DNA of 64,000 nt from Coriaria nepalensis (Eukaryota; Streptophyta; Magnoliopsida; Cucurbitales; Coriariaceae): the NCBI GenBank assembly GCA_027186245.1, contig CP114492.1, positions 565,501-629,500 on the forward strand. Direction: 5' to 3'. A program made the position numbers and the translations under genes. This document shows positions 1-10,819 of the stretch, in pieces. The notes under the pieces were generated by a model. That model did not search any database. It was not told the origin of the DNA and was given only the letters and a program-made list of their open reading frames with translations. Numbering within the stretch: the first letter of the stretch is position 1; the number at the start of each line of letters is the position of its first letter.

Positions 1-1
1 C

Positions 2-1492
2 TCTAGTAGTGAAAGATCGCCGTCGAGGAAGCATTTGCTTACGACGGAGAGGAAGCAGATTCAGTCCATTCTTAAGTCCGTTGAGCTTCCTTTCTTCTGC
101 TCGACTAGGTTTCCTCTCCAGATTCGAGCTGGTTCCGGTTCCTCGGTTCTTGTTGAATCTGGTACCGTCCTCCCGATCAAGGCATGATTTCTACTCCACA
201 CTCCGTTTTTCGTGATGATTTATGTTCTCTTTACATTTCTGTTTTTTTCCCCTTTAAATTTGTGATTTTATAGATTCATAGGGATGAAGAGACTGGAAAG
301 ATCTTGAATTTAGTGTTCGTATGGGCTGATGAAGGCTCGGAACTGAAGGTTGATATCCCTGTTGTGTTTAAAGGAGAAGACGCTTGTCCTGGTCTCCAGA
401 AAGGTATAATCTTTTCTTTTTCTCATATACTATTAGTCATGTTTTAGTCTGGAGTGTAATGAGATTGATTGTCATCTGAAGTAGAAGGAAAAAGTTTCTG
501 ATGAAATAATAATGTTGATCTGGATTTGTCACAAATGTGCAATGTTCAATGGCTGATTGGTTGGTTTTTGTGGTTGGTTATGGAAGTTGATACTATCGAT
601 ATGATACGGCAAACTTCATTTATGCTTGAAAGAATTTGGCTATTCATGTCTCATGTGTTTTATGTGAAGAATTCTTAGAGAGAAATTATTGGTTTTGATC
701 CTTGGTTATGTCTAATTGGGAGATTCTTTGGTTTTGATTCATAGTTCCGCTTACTTGAATCTCTTAAGAGTATGCAAGAATCTTTCCTTACCATATGTTC
801 TCTTTAGAGTATGCAATAGTCTTCCCCTGTATATACCACTAATTTATGGCTCCTATGATAGTGTAAGGATAGAAAACTCATGTTTCTGTTGTCTTATAAT
901 GTTAGAAAACTTGTGTTAGATAACAAGCCAGTGTGGAACAACTTTGATCTTTTCTTGATTTGGTCGCCACTATGTTTTTCTATACCAGCTAGTTATCGAG
1001 CATTAGGCTAATCAGTTTTTTTACTTTTTATTGTTCCGACAAATGGTTAATCAGATCAGAACATGTTTTTTACATCCGAGCTGCTCTTTCAGTCAATCAT
1101 TTATGGCTAATCAGTTTTAATTTTAGTAAGCCTTGCTTATTCAATGGTCTTAGGCCAATGATGTATATAAGAAAGGCAATGTGAATTAACTTGTTCTATG
1201 GAGTTTTGACACTAATTGTTGGTTAAAAAGATTATTATAGCTCTCAGTTTATCTGGAAACAGGGGGACAGCTCAACAGAATAAGAACAAGTCTGAAGTAT
1301 CTCTGTCCGGCCGAGCATATTCCTTCCAAAATAGAAGTGGATGTAAGCAAACTAGATATTGGAGATAGAATATTCATGCTCGATCTTGACTTGCATCCTT
1401 CCATGAGGCTTCTCAGTAAGTATGAAGAAATGCCCATTTGTAAGATAGTTGCTACTCAATCAAACACTCAAACTTCTTCAGGAGGAGCATAA
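2..1492 (+). CDS. Ribosomal protein bL25-like (L25/TL5 family), 5' partial
   Basis: The 3' part of a spliced gene entering from the left edge. Readable exons are 2-181, 274-403 and 1263-1492 (stop TAA), in continuous frame. The protein reads ..VLVESGTVLPIK / IHRDEETGKILNLVFVWAD..VVFKGEDACPGLQKG / GQLNRIRTSLKYLCPAEHIP..IEVDVSKLDIGDRI.., ending in TSSGGA. The order of a beta-barrel N-part and a TL5-like C-part (P-x-x-I-E-V-D-V..L..GD) is typical of the bL25 family, annotated in plants as L25/Gln-tRNA synthetase anticodon-binding domain proteins. The inferred role is binding 5S rRNA in an organellar, probably mitochondrial, large subunit. The start codon and any targeting peptide lie outside the window. 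The first intron uses a GC donor (separate entry). It is transcribed towards the MAP3K locus, which starts 630 bp further on. Confidence 0.82.
182..273 (+). other. GC-AG intron in the L25-like gene
   Basis: The exon ends ..CCG ATC AAG at 181 and the next begins ATT CAT AGG at 274, giving the family-conserved PIK-IHRDEETGK junction. The intron therefore starts GCATGA and ends TTATAG. The exon side (AAG) matches U1 snRNA well, as is usual for GC donors. No nearby GT donor keeps the frame and the conserved residues. Confidence 0.75.
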
Positions 1493-2122
1493 GAAACACA
1501 GTGAATAAAACCCAGATGGGGATTATGTTAAGAAATAGCACCCCCTTGCAATAAAAAGCTGAGACAGACGGAGGATTATGTTGGTTAGATTGTAATCAAT
1601 ATGAGCTTTTTCAGAAGAGATCGAGCTTAATTGAGTTATTAGGCTAATATTTTCCATCCCTTGTCTGTTAAAAATTTGTTCCATGTCATTATGAACTTTT
1701 GCAAGGACCCCCCATAGCTTTTATCCCTTCTTTTCCATTTTTGCCTTGGATGTTTATTATGCCTTTTACCTTTACTTTTTGTTAATCATATTGCCGAAGT
1801 TTATATATTCTTTTCGCAGATTAATAAATAAAATTATATTATTTGTTAGAATTATATATATTATTTTATTTTATTTTATTTATTAAATTATGAAAATAAT
1901 ATATAAATAATGTTCATGGAAGAACCAGAATAAACGATCTTTTTTCAACAAAAGTTTTCTAAGGAATGGCCTGAAAACAAAAATTAAATATAGCTAGAGG
2001 AAAAACAGTAGAGAAAAACGGAAAAAACCGGCGTTCGGTTTTGGCGCGTAAAAGCGTTGTAACCTCCTCGTCGGTCTTCTTCTTCTTCTTCTTCTTCGTC
2101 TGGCGACGAATCACAGTGGCAG

Positions 2123-3662
2123 ATGTTCAGTGGCGCCGGCGGAGGTGGTGAGGATGATCAGAATTGTCGAGGAGGTGGCTGGTGGTGTAGCCTCAGGAGA
2201 TGTTCGTGTCTGAGAAAGCTGAGATCGTCAGATCCAGAAAGTTCTCGTTCTTCTTCCTCTAATCAGTCGGAGCCTATTGCTCTATCGCAATCTCCGGAGA
2301 AATTTGACCTAGCCGTTCTGCTTCCATTGCCTGAGTTATTGTCCAATTTTCGACCTAAAGATGGCTTCTCCAGCAATGGAACAAGTCCGCTCCCCTCTCC
2401 AAAGGACGGGCCAGGTAAATCCCAGGATAGTGAGTAGTTCGATCTCTTTCATGTTAAGGAACTCGGTTATGGTTTTATTATGTATGAGTATTCTAAAATC
2501 GGGACTATATATATGTGCAGGTTGATGATCGGTTTTTAATATACTTGGAGTATGTCCACCCTTGTTCGATTAGTATATATGTACGAGAACATTGTGGGGC
2601 CATCACAGAATCTGTTGTTCGGAACTTTACTCGCCATATCCTCTCAGGGCTGGATTACTTGCACAGCACAAAGACAACACGGTGGTACAAATGATATATT
2701 TGATTTGATGGCTTCAAGAAATGTTCGATTTGAATCATTTTACTGAACTCAATTAAGGTTTTGTGAGACTCATCTTTTCTTTGTTTTGGTCATAAATGTA
2801 GTGACATCAAAGGGGCTAATTTGCTGGTGGATTCAAGTGGAGTTGTCGAGCTATCCGATTTTGGGATGGCCAAACATGTGAGTTGTTTGTATTATGCTTT
2901 TCTCCCCCATCCGCCTTAATTTCTCAACTATTTTTTGCTAGAAGAGTGTGTAATTAGTTGGCTCTTGGGTTCTAAAGGTGCAAGCTAGATCTTCATATGC
3001 TAAGAGTTAATTTTTTTTTTTTTTTTTTTTCCCCAGCTTACTGGTCAGGCAGGCAATCTCTCTCTGAAAGGAAGTCCATATTGGATGGCTCCAGAGGTAT
3101 CTTCTTCGTAATATCTACATCTATTACATTGAAACTTACTGGTCAGGCAGGCAATCTCTCTCTGAAAGGAAGTCCATATTGGATGGCTCCAGAGGTATCT
3201 TCTTCGTAATGTCTACATCTATTGTGAAGTGGCTCATCATCCTAACTGCAGCCCATGAAAGGTGCAAGGCAGAAAGACGACAACTCTGAGCTTGCCCTTG
3301 CTGTCGATATATGGAGTCTAGGCTGTACTATCATCGAAATGTATACTGGAAAACCTCCTTGGAGAGAGTATGAAGGGGTAATAACTGAGAATCAACATTC
3401 TTTGTTGTGCTGTTTGATATGATGTAATCTGAATTTGCTTGAGCCGGTTTATAATCTGTTTTTATCATACAGGCAGGCAGCAGCCATGTTTAAGGTTATG
3501 AGAGATACACCGTCTGTACCAGAATCATTGTCCTCTGAGGGAAAGGATTTTCTAAGATGCTGCTTTCAAGGAAACTCGGCAGACAGGCCTTCTGCTCTCA
3601 TGTTGATTGAACATCGATTCTTGAAAATGTCTCTGCCTTTAGATGTTCACTCCCCTTCTTAA
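2123..3662 (+). pseudogene. Decayed MAP3K (MAPKKK5/YODA-type) kinase, N-lobe missing
   Basis: Exons recognisable by eye: 2123-2414 or 2429 (Ser/Pro-rich N-terminus, MFSGAGGGGEDDQ..), 2521-2691 (YLEYVHP..CGAITESVVRNFTRHILSGLDYLHS), 2802-2877 (DIKGANLLVDSSG..LSDFGMAKH), 3037-3096 (LTGQAGNLSLKGSPYWMAPE), 3252-3377 ([19 protein letters not shown]), 3477-3662 (EGKDFLRCCFQGN..RPSA, stop). These match the C-lobe of plant MEKK-class MAP3Ks. The long linker, Gly-rich loop, VAIK lysine and helix C are absent: only about 100 bp separate exon 1 from the YLEYVHP exon. Exon 1 ends in phase 1 while the next exon needs phase 0, so direct splicing gives an immediate stop. The catalytic-loop HRD reads TRD with one residue lost. 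DFG and APE are kept. A truncated pseudogene is most likely; a kinase-dead C-lobe transcript cannot be excluded. Confidence 0.72.
3037..3223 (+). repeat. Tandem duplication of one MAP3K exon plus intron flank
   Basis: Two 89-bp copies, 3037-3125 and 3135-3223, differ at one base (ATATCT versus ATGTCT) and are separated by 9 bp. Each carries the whole activation-segment exon (LTGQAGNLSLKGSPYWMAPE) and its GT donor. Only copy 1 follows an AG acceptor (..TTCCCCAG). Copy 2 is preceded by TTGAAA, so it has no splice acceptor at its edge. Confidence 0.95.
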
Positions 3663-4672
3663 ACCCATGCCCTTCATGGAATTAATTTCATGGTAAAACA
3701 TAACTTTCATGAATCATGCCTTTTCATTACACTAAACTATATATATGTGTGTGTGTATATTTTTTTCTTTCAAAAAAAAAAATCAGAACCAACTTGTATC
3801 TAGTTCTTACTCAAAAACGAATAATGAGATTAGAAAAAAAAAGGTCTTATTGTGTTTTTGTTAAGTTGACAGGATAAAAGCATCGGTCCGAGAGCGATCT
3901 AATGACAAACTTGGTAGGTTGCTAATTTTTCCGATCACGGAAATTAGAAGGAAAGAGTTGATCCTCTTGGAGGTAAGGATCACTTCCTTGATTCCGTAGT
4001 CCTTTCTTTCTGCCCATTTCAGCATACATACATACTATAAACTTCTGCATACTTAAAATACTGGCTTTTCTCTTGCTACTTCTCCTCGGTCCCACCCTTG
4101 AGGCTCGAGAAAAGAAAAAACCATGTACAATAATCTCGGATTCTCTGGTTGACAATTGTTTATACAAGACATAAGAGAGAGAGATATATATATAGTTCAA
4201 GTAGGTGACTCCCTTCATCATCTTCGTGTTGGACTAGTAGATTTTTGTAAGAGAGAGTCTGAAAGTTGTTCATTCAACTCTTTATTTTAGACTTAAGTGT
4301 TAATTTGTACACAACTAACTAACTTAACTATAGATCTTCTCAGCAGTTAAACTGCATGATGTCTTCACTGAACTGATATTTGTACCATTTTGACAATATT
4401 CAAAATGAATGTCTAAATATTAGAAATTTCTGATTACTTAAATGAAAAAATAGAATGTTAAATCGTATAATTACTTTTCTTTCATTTTTCACATCCGGTT
4501 GATGAGGCTTCATCTGAACGTCAAGAGTATTTTACACCGATGAATTGGCTAGAAGAAGAGGACTAGGCCCGTGATTCCCGATGGTGTACATTCATGAGGA
4601 ATTGATTCACCCTTTTCTGTAATTGGTGATAGAAACAAGAGATGACCCAAAACAGTATCTAATATATCTCTT
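3663..4672. other. Intergenic, no gene seen
   Basis: AT-rich spacer after the MAP3K stop. It holds short (TG)n/(TA)n and GA runs and poly-A tracts. ORFs here have no recognisable composition or homology by eye. Confidence 0.6.
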
Positions 4673-5026
4673 AGGGCTCGATTGATTTTCTTCCTTTTTT
4701 ATAATGAGAATTAAGATGAAAATATGAATATAATAAAAATAATAAGTTTTAGTATTTGTTTAAAGAAAAAAATTTAAAAATTATATAAGTAATATAATAA
4801 AAATTAAAAAATATGAAGAAAAAAAAATTCACTGCAAATATATATTTATTTTAATTTTTATTAAAGATATTTATATAAATATAAATAAAAGAATAATATT
4901 TTTATTAAGTATAAATAAAAATTATTCTCAATTCATTATTATTTTTTAATTAAATATTAAAATAAATTATTATTCTTTTATTTTATTTTATTTTCATCAA
5001 AAAAAATCGAACCAAACTAATTTTTA
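4673..5026. mobile_element. Candidate Tourist-like MITE, degraded
   Basis: The left end reads TTAGGGCTCGATTGATTTTC. The reverse complement of the right end (near 5005-5026) reads TTAGTTTGGTTCGATTTTTT. Both ends begin with TTA and share a TTGATTTT or TCGATTTT core around an extremely A/T-rich interior. This fits a PIF/Harbinger-type MITE with TTA target duplication, but the ends are poorly matched, so it is only a candidate. Confidence 0.3.
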
Positions 5027-7010
5027 TTAAAATTAATAAAGGCCAAATCAATATCATTAATGTACAAGCTATCTAATCCTTGGTCTAATTTTAGACTAAA
5101 TCAATAGGCAACCTACCCAGACTTAACCAGTACCTCACTATTTGCCATTTGCATTCCACTCCTTTCTAGAGAGAGAGAGAGAGATGGAATCCCCAAAACC
5201 ACAATCTATACAGTTCTAGCATGAACGTTCACACAGAAGAAGATGAACAGGACAAAGTCGTTGAAGAATGGTAATCTCTCTCTCTTGTACTCCTTAAAAA
5301 TCTCATTTTTGAGTGCATTGACTTCGGGAAAATTCATCGCTATACAAGAATTGAGTTTCAACTTCGGAAATTGTACGATTGTGAATATATAACTAATCAA
5401 TTTAAAGAGATACATAAATTATTGTAATTATTTCGATCGTATTAAAAATTTAGAGTGGATTTCATAATATCAATAAAAAATATTAAATGAATATAATATA
5501 TGAGCTATCATTTTTTTAAGAAAATTAAATCTACCTGTTATGACGGATATACAAATTATTTAAAATTAATCTATGTTCTATTTTCTTTTCGAAGTATTTA
5601 CTGACGAGCAGATTGAATTATAAACTATTTACTTGAAATAAAATAAAGGATGATTACGAAAATGGAAATTTGAAAAGATAAATAATTGAAATAAATAAAA
5701 GGACAAAATTACTGGAAAGAATAAAGTAAATAAACTCAAGAACATTTTGATAAAATTGAAATTAAATACAAATTCTATACAATGTCACGAAAAAATATAC
5801 ATTACGCCTACTCCTAAGATGCGATAAATTAAATGAATGAATAAGAAAAGAGAACAGATGTCCAATCTGTGAGTAACATACCAAGATTTTCACTCGGATG
5901 AAAATACGGTGCTCTAATCATTATTAATAAGAACATATCTTAAGGAATTGTGACATACTTTTTCCGGATAAAAATCGACATATATCGTATCAAGTTTGAA
6001 GGAAATAAATTCGTTGGAGTGTAGAGAGAATTCACGAGTATTACTCATTTTTTTGTTGGTGATTGTTTAAGTGTTTGTTGGATGACTGTTGATGTCATTC
6101 TGATTTCACTAAGACCTTCTATTTATAGATAAACCAGCTAATGATATTCTTACAAATAAGTCGGAGTCGACCTCCACTCCCCCTTGTTTGGCCAACTCCC
6201 TCTCTCCCTCCTATATTTTCGGTCAAACGTTGGAGTGGGTTGAGGATAATTGAATTCCGGCCATTTTTTTAGAAAAAGTTATTTGAGCGAGTATCTCGAT
6301 TGAAATCCTTCTTTCTTTTTTTTCATATTTCGGAAGAACTTTCACCTTCTCTTCTTCATGGATGGATGAAAAGAGTTTTATCTTTTCTCCGAACAGTTGA
6401 GATTGCACCTTGAGTGATCCATGTACAAGCAATATATGGTCATTCTTTATGCTACATCATCAATCCAAGTGATTTATTCATTTTATTGTAGATATCTCAT
6501 ACTTAACTGAATTTACTTAAATTAAATCATATTCGATCAACCGATAGTAATTACTACCTGGTTAAAATTAACCTCTAACTGGTTAAAATTAACCTCTAAC
6601 TGGTTAAATTAACTACTTAACTTTAATTATTTGGTTTAACTATAACATACTCACATATAATTTGACCTGTAATCTAATCAATTCTTAACATATGTCAAAT
6701 ATTTTTCATGTATCAACAAATGCCCCTCTTAATCTCTCTTACTAAAATTTGAATTCGAAATCTATGAGGGAGATTAATGGAGACCCTTCCATCTCTTCAA
6801 TTTCCATCCTCTTTCATCATGGAGGAAGACTTCGACGACCTCGAACTAATGAATGATTCTCACGTGGCCACTCCTATACAAGTTTTGGCTAATTGGCATT
6901 TTCATCATTTTATAAAATTTGAGTTTTTTCTAATTTTATATAAAAAAAAATGATATTTACTAGCTCATTAATTAGCAGCATGAAGCTGTTAAATAATAAT
7001 TAGGTATTAA
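5027..7010. other. AT-rich intergenic, no gene seen
   Basis: No coding exon recognised. The stretch has a GA microsatellite near 5169-5184 and the 21-bp tandem repeat at 6558-6618. ORFs in it are short, Lys/Ile-rich and look random. Confidence 0.55.
6558..6618. repeat. 21-bp tandem repeat, about 2.7 copies
   Basis: The unit CTGGTTAAAATTAACCTCTAA is repeated in tandem. The last copy is degenerate and runs into AACTACTTAAC. Confidence 0.85.
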
Positions 7011-7340
7011 ACTTAAAAATTTGCATTTTCAACTTAAAATTAATTAACAATGAGTAAAGAAGCCAATTTTTCTTATACATTGAGTTTTTAAGGCTTATAC
7101 TCATGATGTCAGATGATATTATAAAAACGCCCCTCATATATGGTTTTATTTTGAATCTATATGTGTATTTCTTTTTATATAAGTGACATTGAGTACGTGT
7201 GGATATTAGTCCATCACATATAGATTTGGCTTTGATACTATTTATAAATTTGAGTTTCAACTAAAAACTAATTGACAATAAATAAAGATGCATCTTTCCA
7301 AGACTCACCCTCTCGATGCGGGATGATATTCTCGATATCT
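7011..7340 (-). mobile_element. TRIM-like element, minus orientation, degraded
   Basis: Two diverged direct repeats of about 100-120 bp lie at 7012-7127 and 7241-7340. They share AAATTTG..TTTCAACT..AAAA..TAATT..ACAAT..A..TAAAGA and a GATGATATT block. On the minus strand the right copy is followed directly by TAGTATCAAAGCC (7228-7240 complement), close to the TGGTATCAGAGCC primer site complementary to initiator tRNA-Met. A G-rich stretch (GAGGGGCG) precedes the left copy, as a polypurine tract should. No coding capacity. Identity between the repeats is low. Confidence 0.45.
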
Positions 7341-8049
7341 ACAAATATAATTATTGCAATTTTATATACCATATTCTATTTGATACGAGATTTTAGATCT
7401 TATTGCATATTTCATTTCAATTGATTTCTCAAACAATTTAAGTAAAAGTAAAATAGAGAAGAGTAGAGGAGATGACATAGAGAGATTTTACTGAGGTTCA
7501 CCTCAACACGGATAATAATCTGGGAGGCTACGTCCTCATTGAGTTTCAACAAATAAATGAACTCACTTCATTATAGTTTAAGTATGATTACAGATTACAA
7601 TATCACGATGCATTCAAGCAAACACAATCAAGAGAGAAATTTTGATCTATCATATTTCTATGAGAAACACTAACTAGGAATCTTTATGGAGATTACAACT
7701 CCATGATCACAAAGATCACTAAGAAATCATCCAAAAGATTAAGATATCACAGAATACACAATAATACATAAAAATACTAATACCATAGAGGAAAAATCGT
7801 GACACTCAGATACATCCCAAATATACCAAATAACATTAGTATACGTATTAGGGTAAGAGAGGGCAAATGAGTTCGGCAAATAATATGGGTCGGTCATATT
7901 TAGTTCAACACTAAGATCTAGAACCTTATATTCTAAAAAGATATGGGTTAAATGATTGGGTTTCATTCAAATGGACCTACCACAACATTCTCCACCTTAA
8001 ACCTCAATCACCAGCAATCTACCCCTTCCTCTAAGTGAAGTGAACTCCA
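7341..8049. other. Intergenic; possible copia LTR remnant
   Basis: No gene seen. The stretch lies just downstream (minus sense) of the copia RNase H remnant, where a 3' LTR would be expected. It has an LTR-like passage (GAGATTTTACTGAGGTTCACC.. near 7482), but I cannot find the matching partner LTR. Confidence 0.3.
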
Positions 8050-9130
8050 GTCCAGTTGTCTTCATCACTCCTTTTGTTGCTATTCAACATGTAACAAATT
8101 TAAGTAATACTTATATTTTGCAATAGTAACAACTTTGGTTCCCATAGCAGTTGGATTCTCTTCGCTAGGTAACCTTAAAAGATATACTAAACATGAAGTA
8201 ACTTGGTTATTCACAAAGTGATATTGGACATCAATGTCATTAGTTCTCTCATGATGAATTGAATTTTTGCCAATATGAATTGCACTTTGGCTATTAGAAT
8301 AGACAGTGCAAATATCATCTTGCAAAAAAAAAAAAAAAAAAACTTCCATGAGTAAGCCATGAAGCCATATACCCTCTTTGATAGCATTAGTCATAGCCAC
8401 ATATTTAGCTTCTGTAAAAGATAATGCAACCAAAGGTTGTAATTAGGTTTTCTAATGCTATATTTACTACCCTGTAAAAATTGATAGGAAGTAGTAGACT
8501 TTATTGAATCTCTGTCTCCTGTAAAATAAGAGTTTATAAATCCAGGTAGATCAAGTTTATTGGTCAATTTATTGAAATATAAATTAATTAAAACAAAAGT
8601 ATTAATATATATTAAAATTCATTTAATTGCATTCCAATAATCAAGATCTAAATTAGACATATATCGACTTAACAGAGATATATCAAAAGATAAATCACGT
8701 CTAATACTTATCATACAAAACATGTATGACTCAATAGCATTTTAATAAGGTATATTCTCCATTTTTAATATTTCATATTTATTTTTAAAACTTTGTTTCT
8801 TACTTAAAATAAAAAAGACCAACCAAAAGTAAATTTATAGGGTTACAATTAGACATTCCAAACTTAGAAGCAACTTCTATTAGATAAAATTTTTGATGTA
8901 ACTTAAGAGAATTATTTTTCATATCTTTAATTCTAATTTCTCCTAAATCTTTCATCTCAACTTCAGAAGCATATCATCCACGTATAACATATAATTCATT
9001 AATTCTAGATTTAGATTTACAAACAAGAAGCATATCATGCATGTATAACAACATCAATATTATTAACAGGAAAATAAAAGCATGTATCAAATTTATTTCT
9101 AACAAATTCTATGCATAATAAAAGTATCAA
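8050..9130 (-). mobile_element. Ty1/copia retrotransposon relic (RT and RNase H pieces)
   Basis: The minus strand at 8080-8433 reads a copia RNase H segment: VALSFTEAKYVAMTNAIKEG, then CTVYSNSQSAIHIGKN and HERTNDIDVQYHFV. A run of 18 T/A bases near 8323-8342 interrupts it as a stretch of Phe. Further upstream (minus sense), near 8960-9060, reverse-transcriptase remnants appear twice: MLYVDDMLL and LLYMHDMLLV, both versions of the YVDD box. Other RT pieces are out of frame. Gag, protease and integrase are not recognisable and no intact LTR pair is visible. This is an old, inactive fragment. Confidence 0.75.
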
Positions 9131-9838
9131 AATATTTATACCATTGCCTAGAATTGTTTACATAATTTCATTACACCTATATTAATCTCACTTAGCTTCA
9201 TCGCTTACTTGACTTAACATATAGTTTATTTAGTTTTTTAGTAGTTTACACAAGATACATTTGTTCTTTGTTTTTTTTTTTTTTTTTTTTTATCTTTTTT
9301 TTTTTAGAGAACAACATTTTATATGTCAAGTCAATAATAATCGACCGAATTTAGATAAATTTTAAATAAAATAAAATGAATTAATAATTATATATATTAT
9401 TATTTATTATCTTAATAATTAAATATTTAATATAAATAATCATCGACTCATTATATTTATTTAATATTTGTTTATATTTAGCCTTCCACCTATTTTCCTA
9501 TATGGAATGAATGATAGAGTACAGCCCCTCCTCCAAAAAAAAAGGCCAAACTTAAATATAATTTAGATAAAATAAAATGAATTCTTAACTATCTATACCT
9601 AAAAAGCTTGAATTTTGAAATATAAAATAAAACTAAAATATCTATAGGGGCCAATATAAATGTTCTTCCGGCCCAATCATTCTAGGAGAGGTAAATAGAG
9701 CCAAAAACCGAAAGTGATTGCTTGCTTGGATATCTCTTATTAATATTAACTAGAAATCTTTTCTGTTTGGTTCCTGAGAAAGTTAGCGGGAAAATAAAAC
9801 ATTTTCTTTAAATGAGAAAATTAGAGAAATCCACGTCA
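9131..9838. other. AT-rich intergenic at the broken 3' end of the SDR gene
   Basis: Poly-T tracts and A/T-rich sequence. I looked for the missing C-terminal SDR exon(s) on the minus strand and saw none. Confidence 0.5.
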
Positions 9839-9839
9839 C

Positions 9840-10738
9840 CTTGGTGGGCCAACTACACCGTCGATGATGATGTGGGCAATGTGTACACCAAGTGGTTGAA
9901 ACTCTCTCGCTAAGCACTGTGATAGTCCTCGCAATGCAAATTTTCCACAGCCTAATCTCGCACACAGTAATTTTCATTTTAATTTTTTGTTTTTATTCTT
10001 CTCCCCTTGATTAAAAGAGAAAATTGTTGAAGTTTTTAAAAAAAATCCATACATAGTTCAGAGAAACCAGCAATGCCGTTAATGGAAGCTGAACAGCCAG
10101 TGAAAAAAATCGTACCTCTTCCTCTTTCCACCATACCAGGGATAACCTAACGATTACGATACTTTTTCAGAAAACCTGTTTGTTTGTTTGTTTGGCGAGA
10201 AAATTTTGAATTGAAAGAAACAAAAGGGGGGGGGGGTTACGTGTACGACGAATTTTACCTGTTGAGCGCAGTGGAAGGCACCGACGGTGGATACGGCGAG
10301 AGATTTCTCGAAAGAATCGATTCGAGTGTCGGCGAAGTTCGTAGGGGAAGAATTTGAGACCCGCTGATAAGAATTGTAGACTAACACTTCGACGAATCCG
10401 AGCGAGAGAACGCCTTCAAAAGCTTCTCTGACGCTCTTTGAATCAGAGCAATCGATTCGGATTGCGAACACCTGAGATTTCTCCTCTCTCGCGATCTCAT
10501 CTGCAAATCTCGACAATCTTCCTGGAAAATTCCGGATGAATTTTTGTGATTATCTGCTCAGGATGAACTCTAAATCAGAGAAAAAGTCAAGTTGATCGGA
10601 GTTTCGGTTACCTAAGTCACGGGCGAGGATCGCGACTGTATAGCCTTCGTGAGCAAACTTGCGAGCGATAGATCTGCCGAGGTTCGGACCGACACCGACA
10701 ATGGCGGCGATGCCGCGAGTGGACGGAGTGCTAGCCAT
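9840..10738 (-). pseudogene. Atypical short-chain dehydrogenase (SDR) gene, 3' end missing
   Basis: Four minus-strand exons join in perfect frame: 10738-10612 (MASTPSTRGIAAIVGVGPNL..), 10521-10259 (RLSRFADEIAREEKS..), 10146-10053 (VIPGMVERGRGTIFFTGCSA..) and 9951-9840 (CGKFALRGLSQCLAREFQPL..). They give 198 residues of a Rossmann SDR. The N-terminal nucleotide-binding loop is GVGPNLG rather than TGxxxGxG. The usual Tyr of YxxxK is Leu (LCCGK), as in the plant subfamily with this FSELCCGK segment, so function is uncertain. Family members run about 45-50 residues further; no following exon was found, and copia debris lies beyond. An in-frame ATG 9 bp upstream (10747) is an alternative start. 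The exons seen have no stop or frameshift, so the truncation may be recent or the last exon may be highly displaced. Confidence 0.7.
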
Positions 10739-10819
10739 GCTACGCATCTTCTCACAGAGAGGATGAGTGCGTGTGTGTGTGCAACTAAAGGAAAGGGGAA
10801 AAAAAAAAAACACTCGCTT

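Noticed and set aside
2997..3209. 70-codon ORF with a repeated peptide
   Set aside because: It is produced by the tandem exon duplication and a poly-T tract read through intron sequence; the true exons are in the MAP3K entry.
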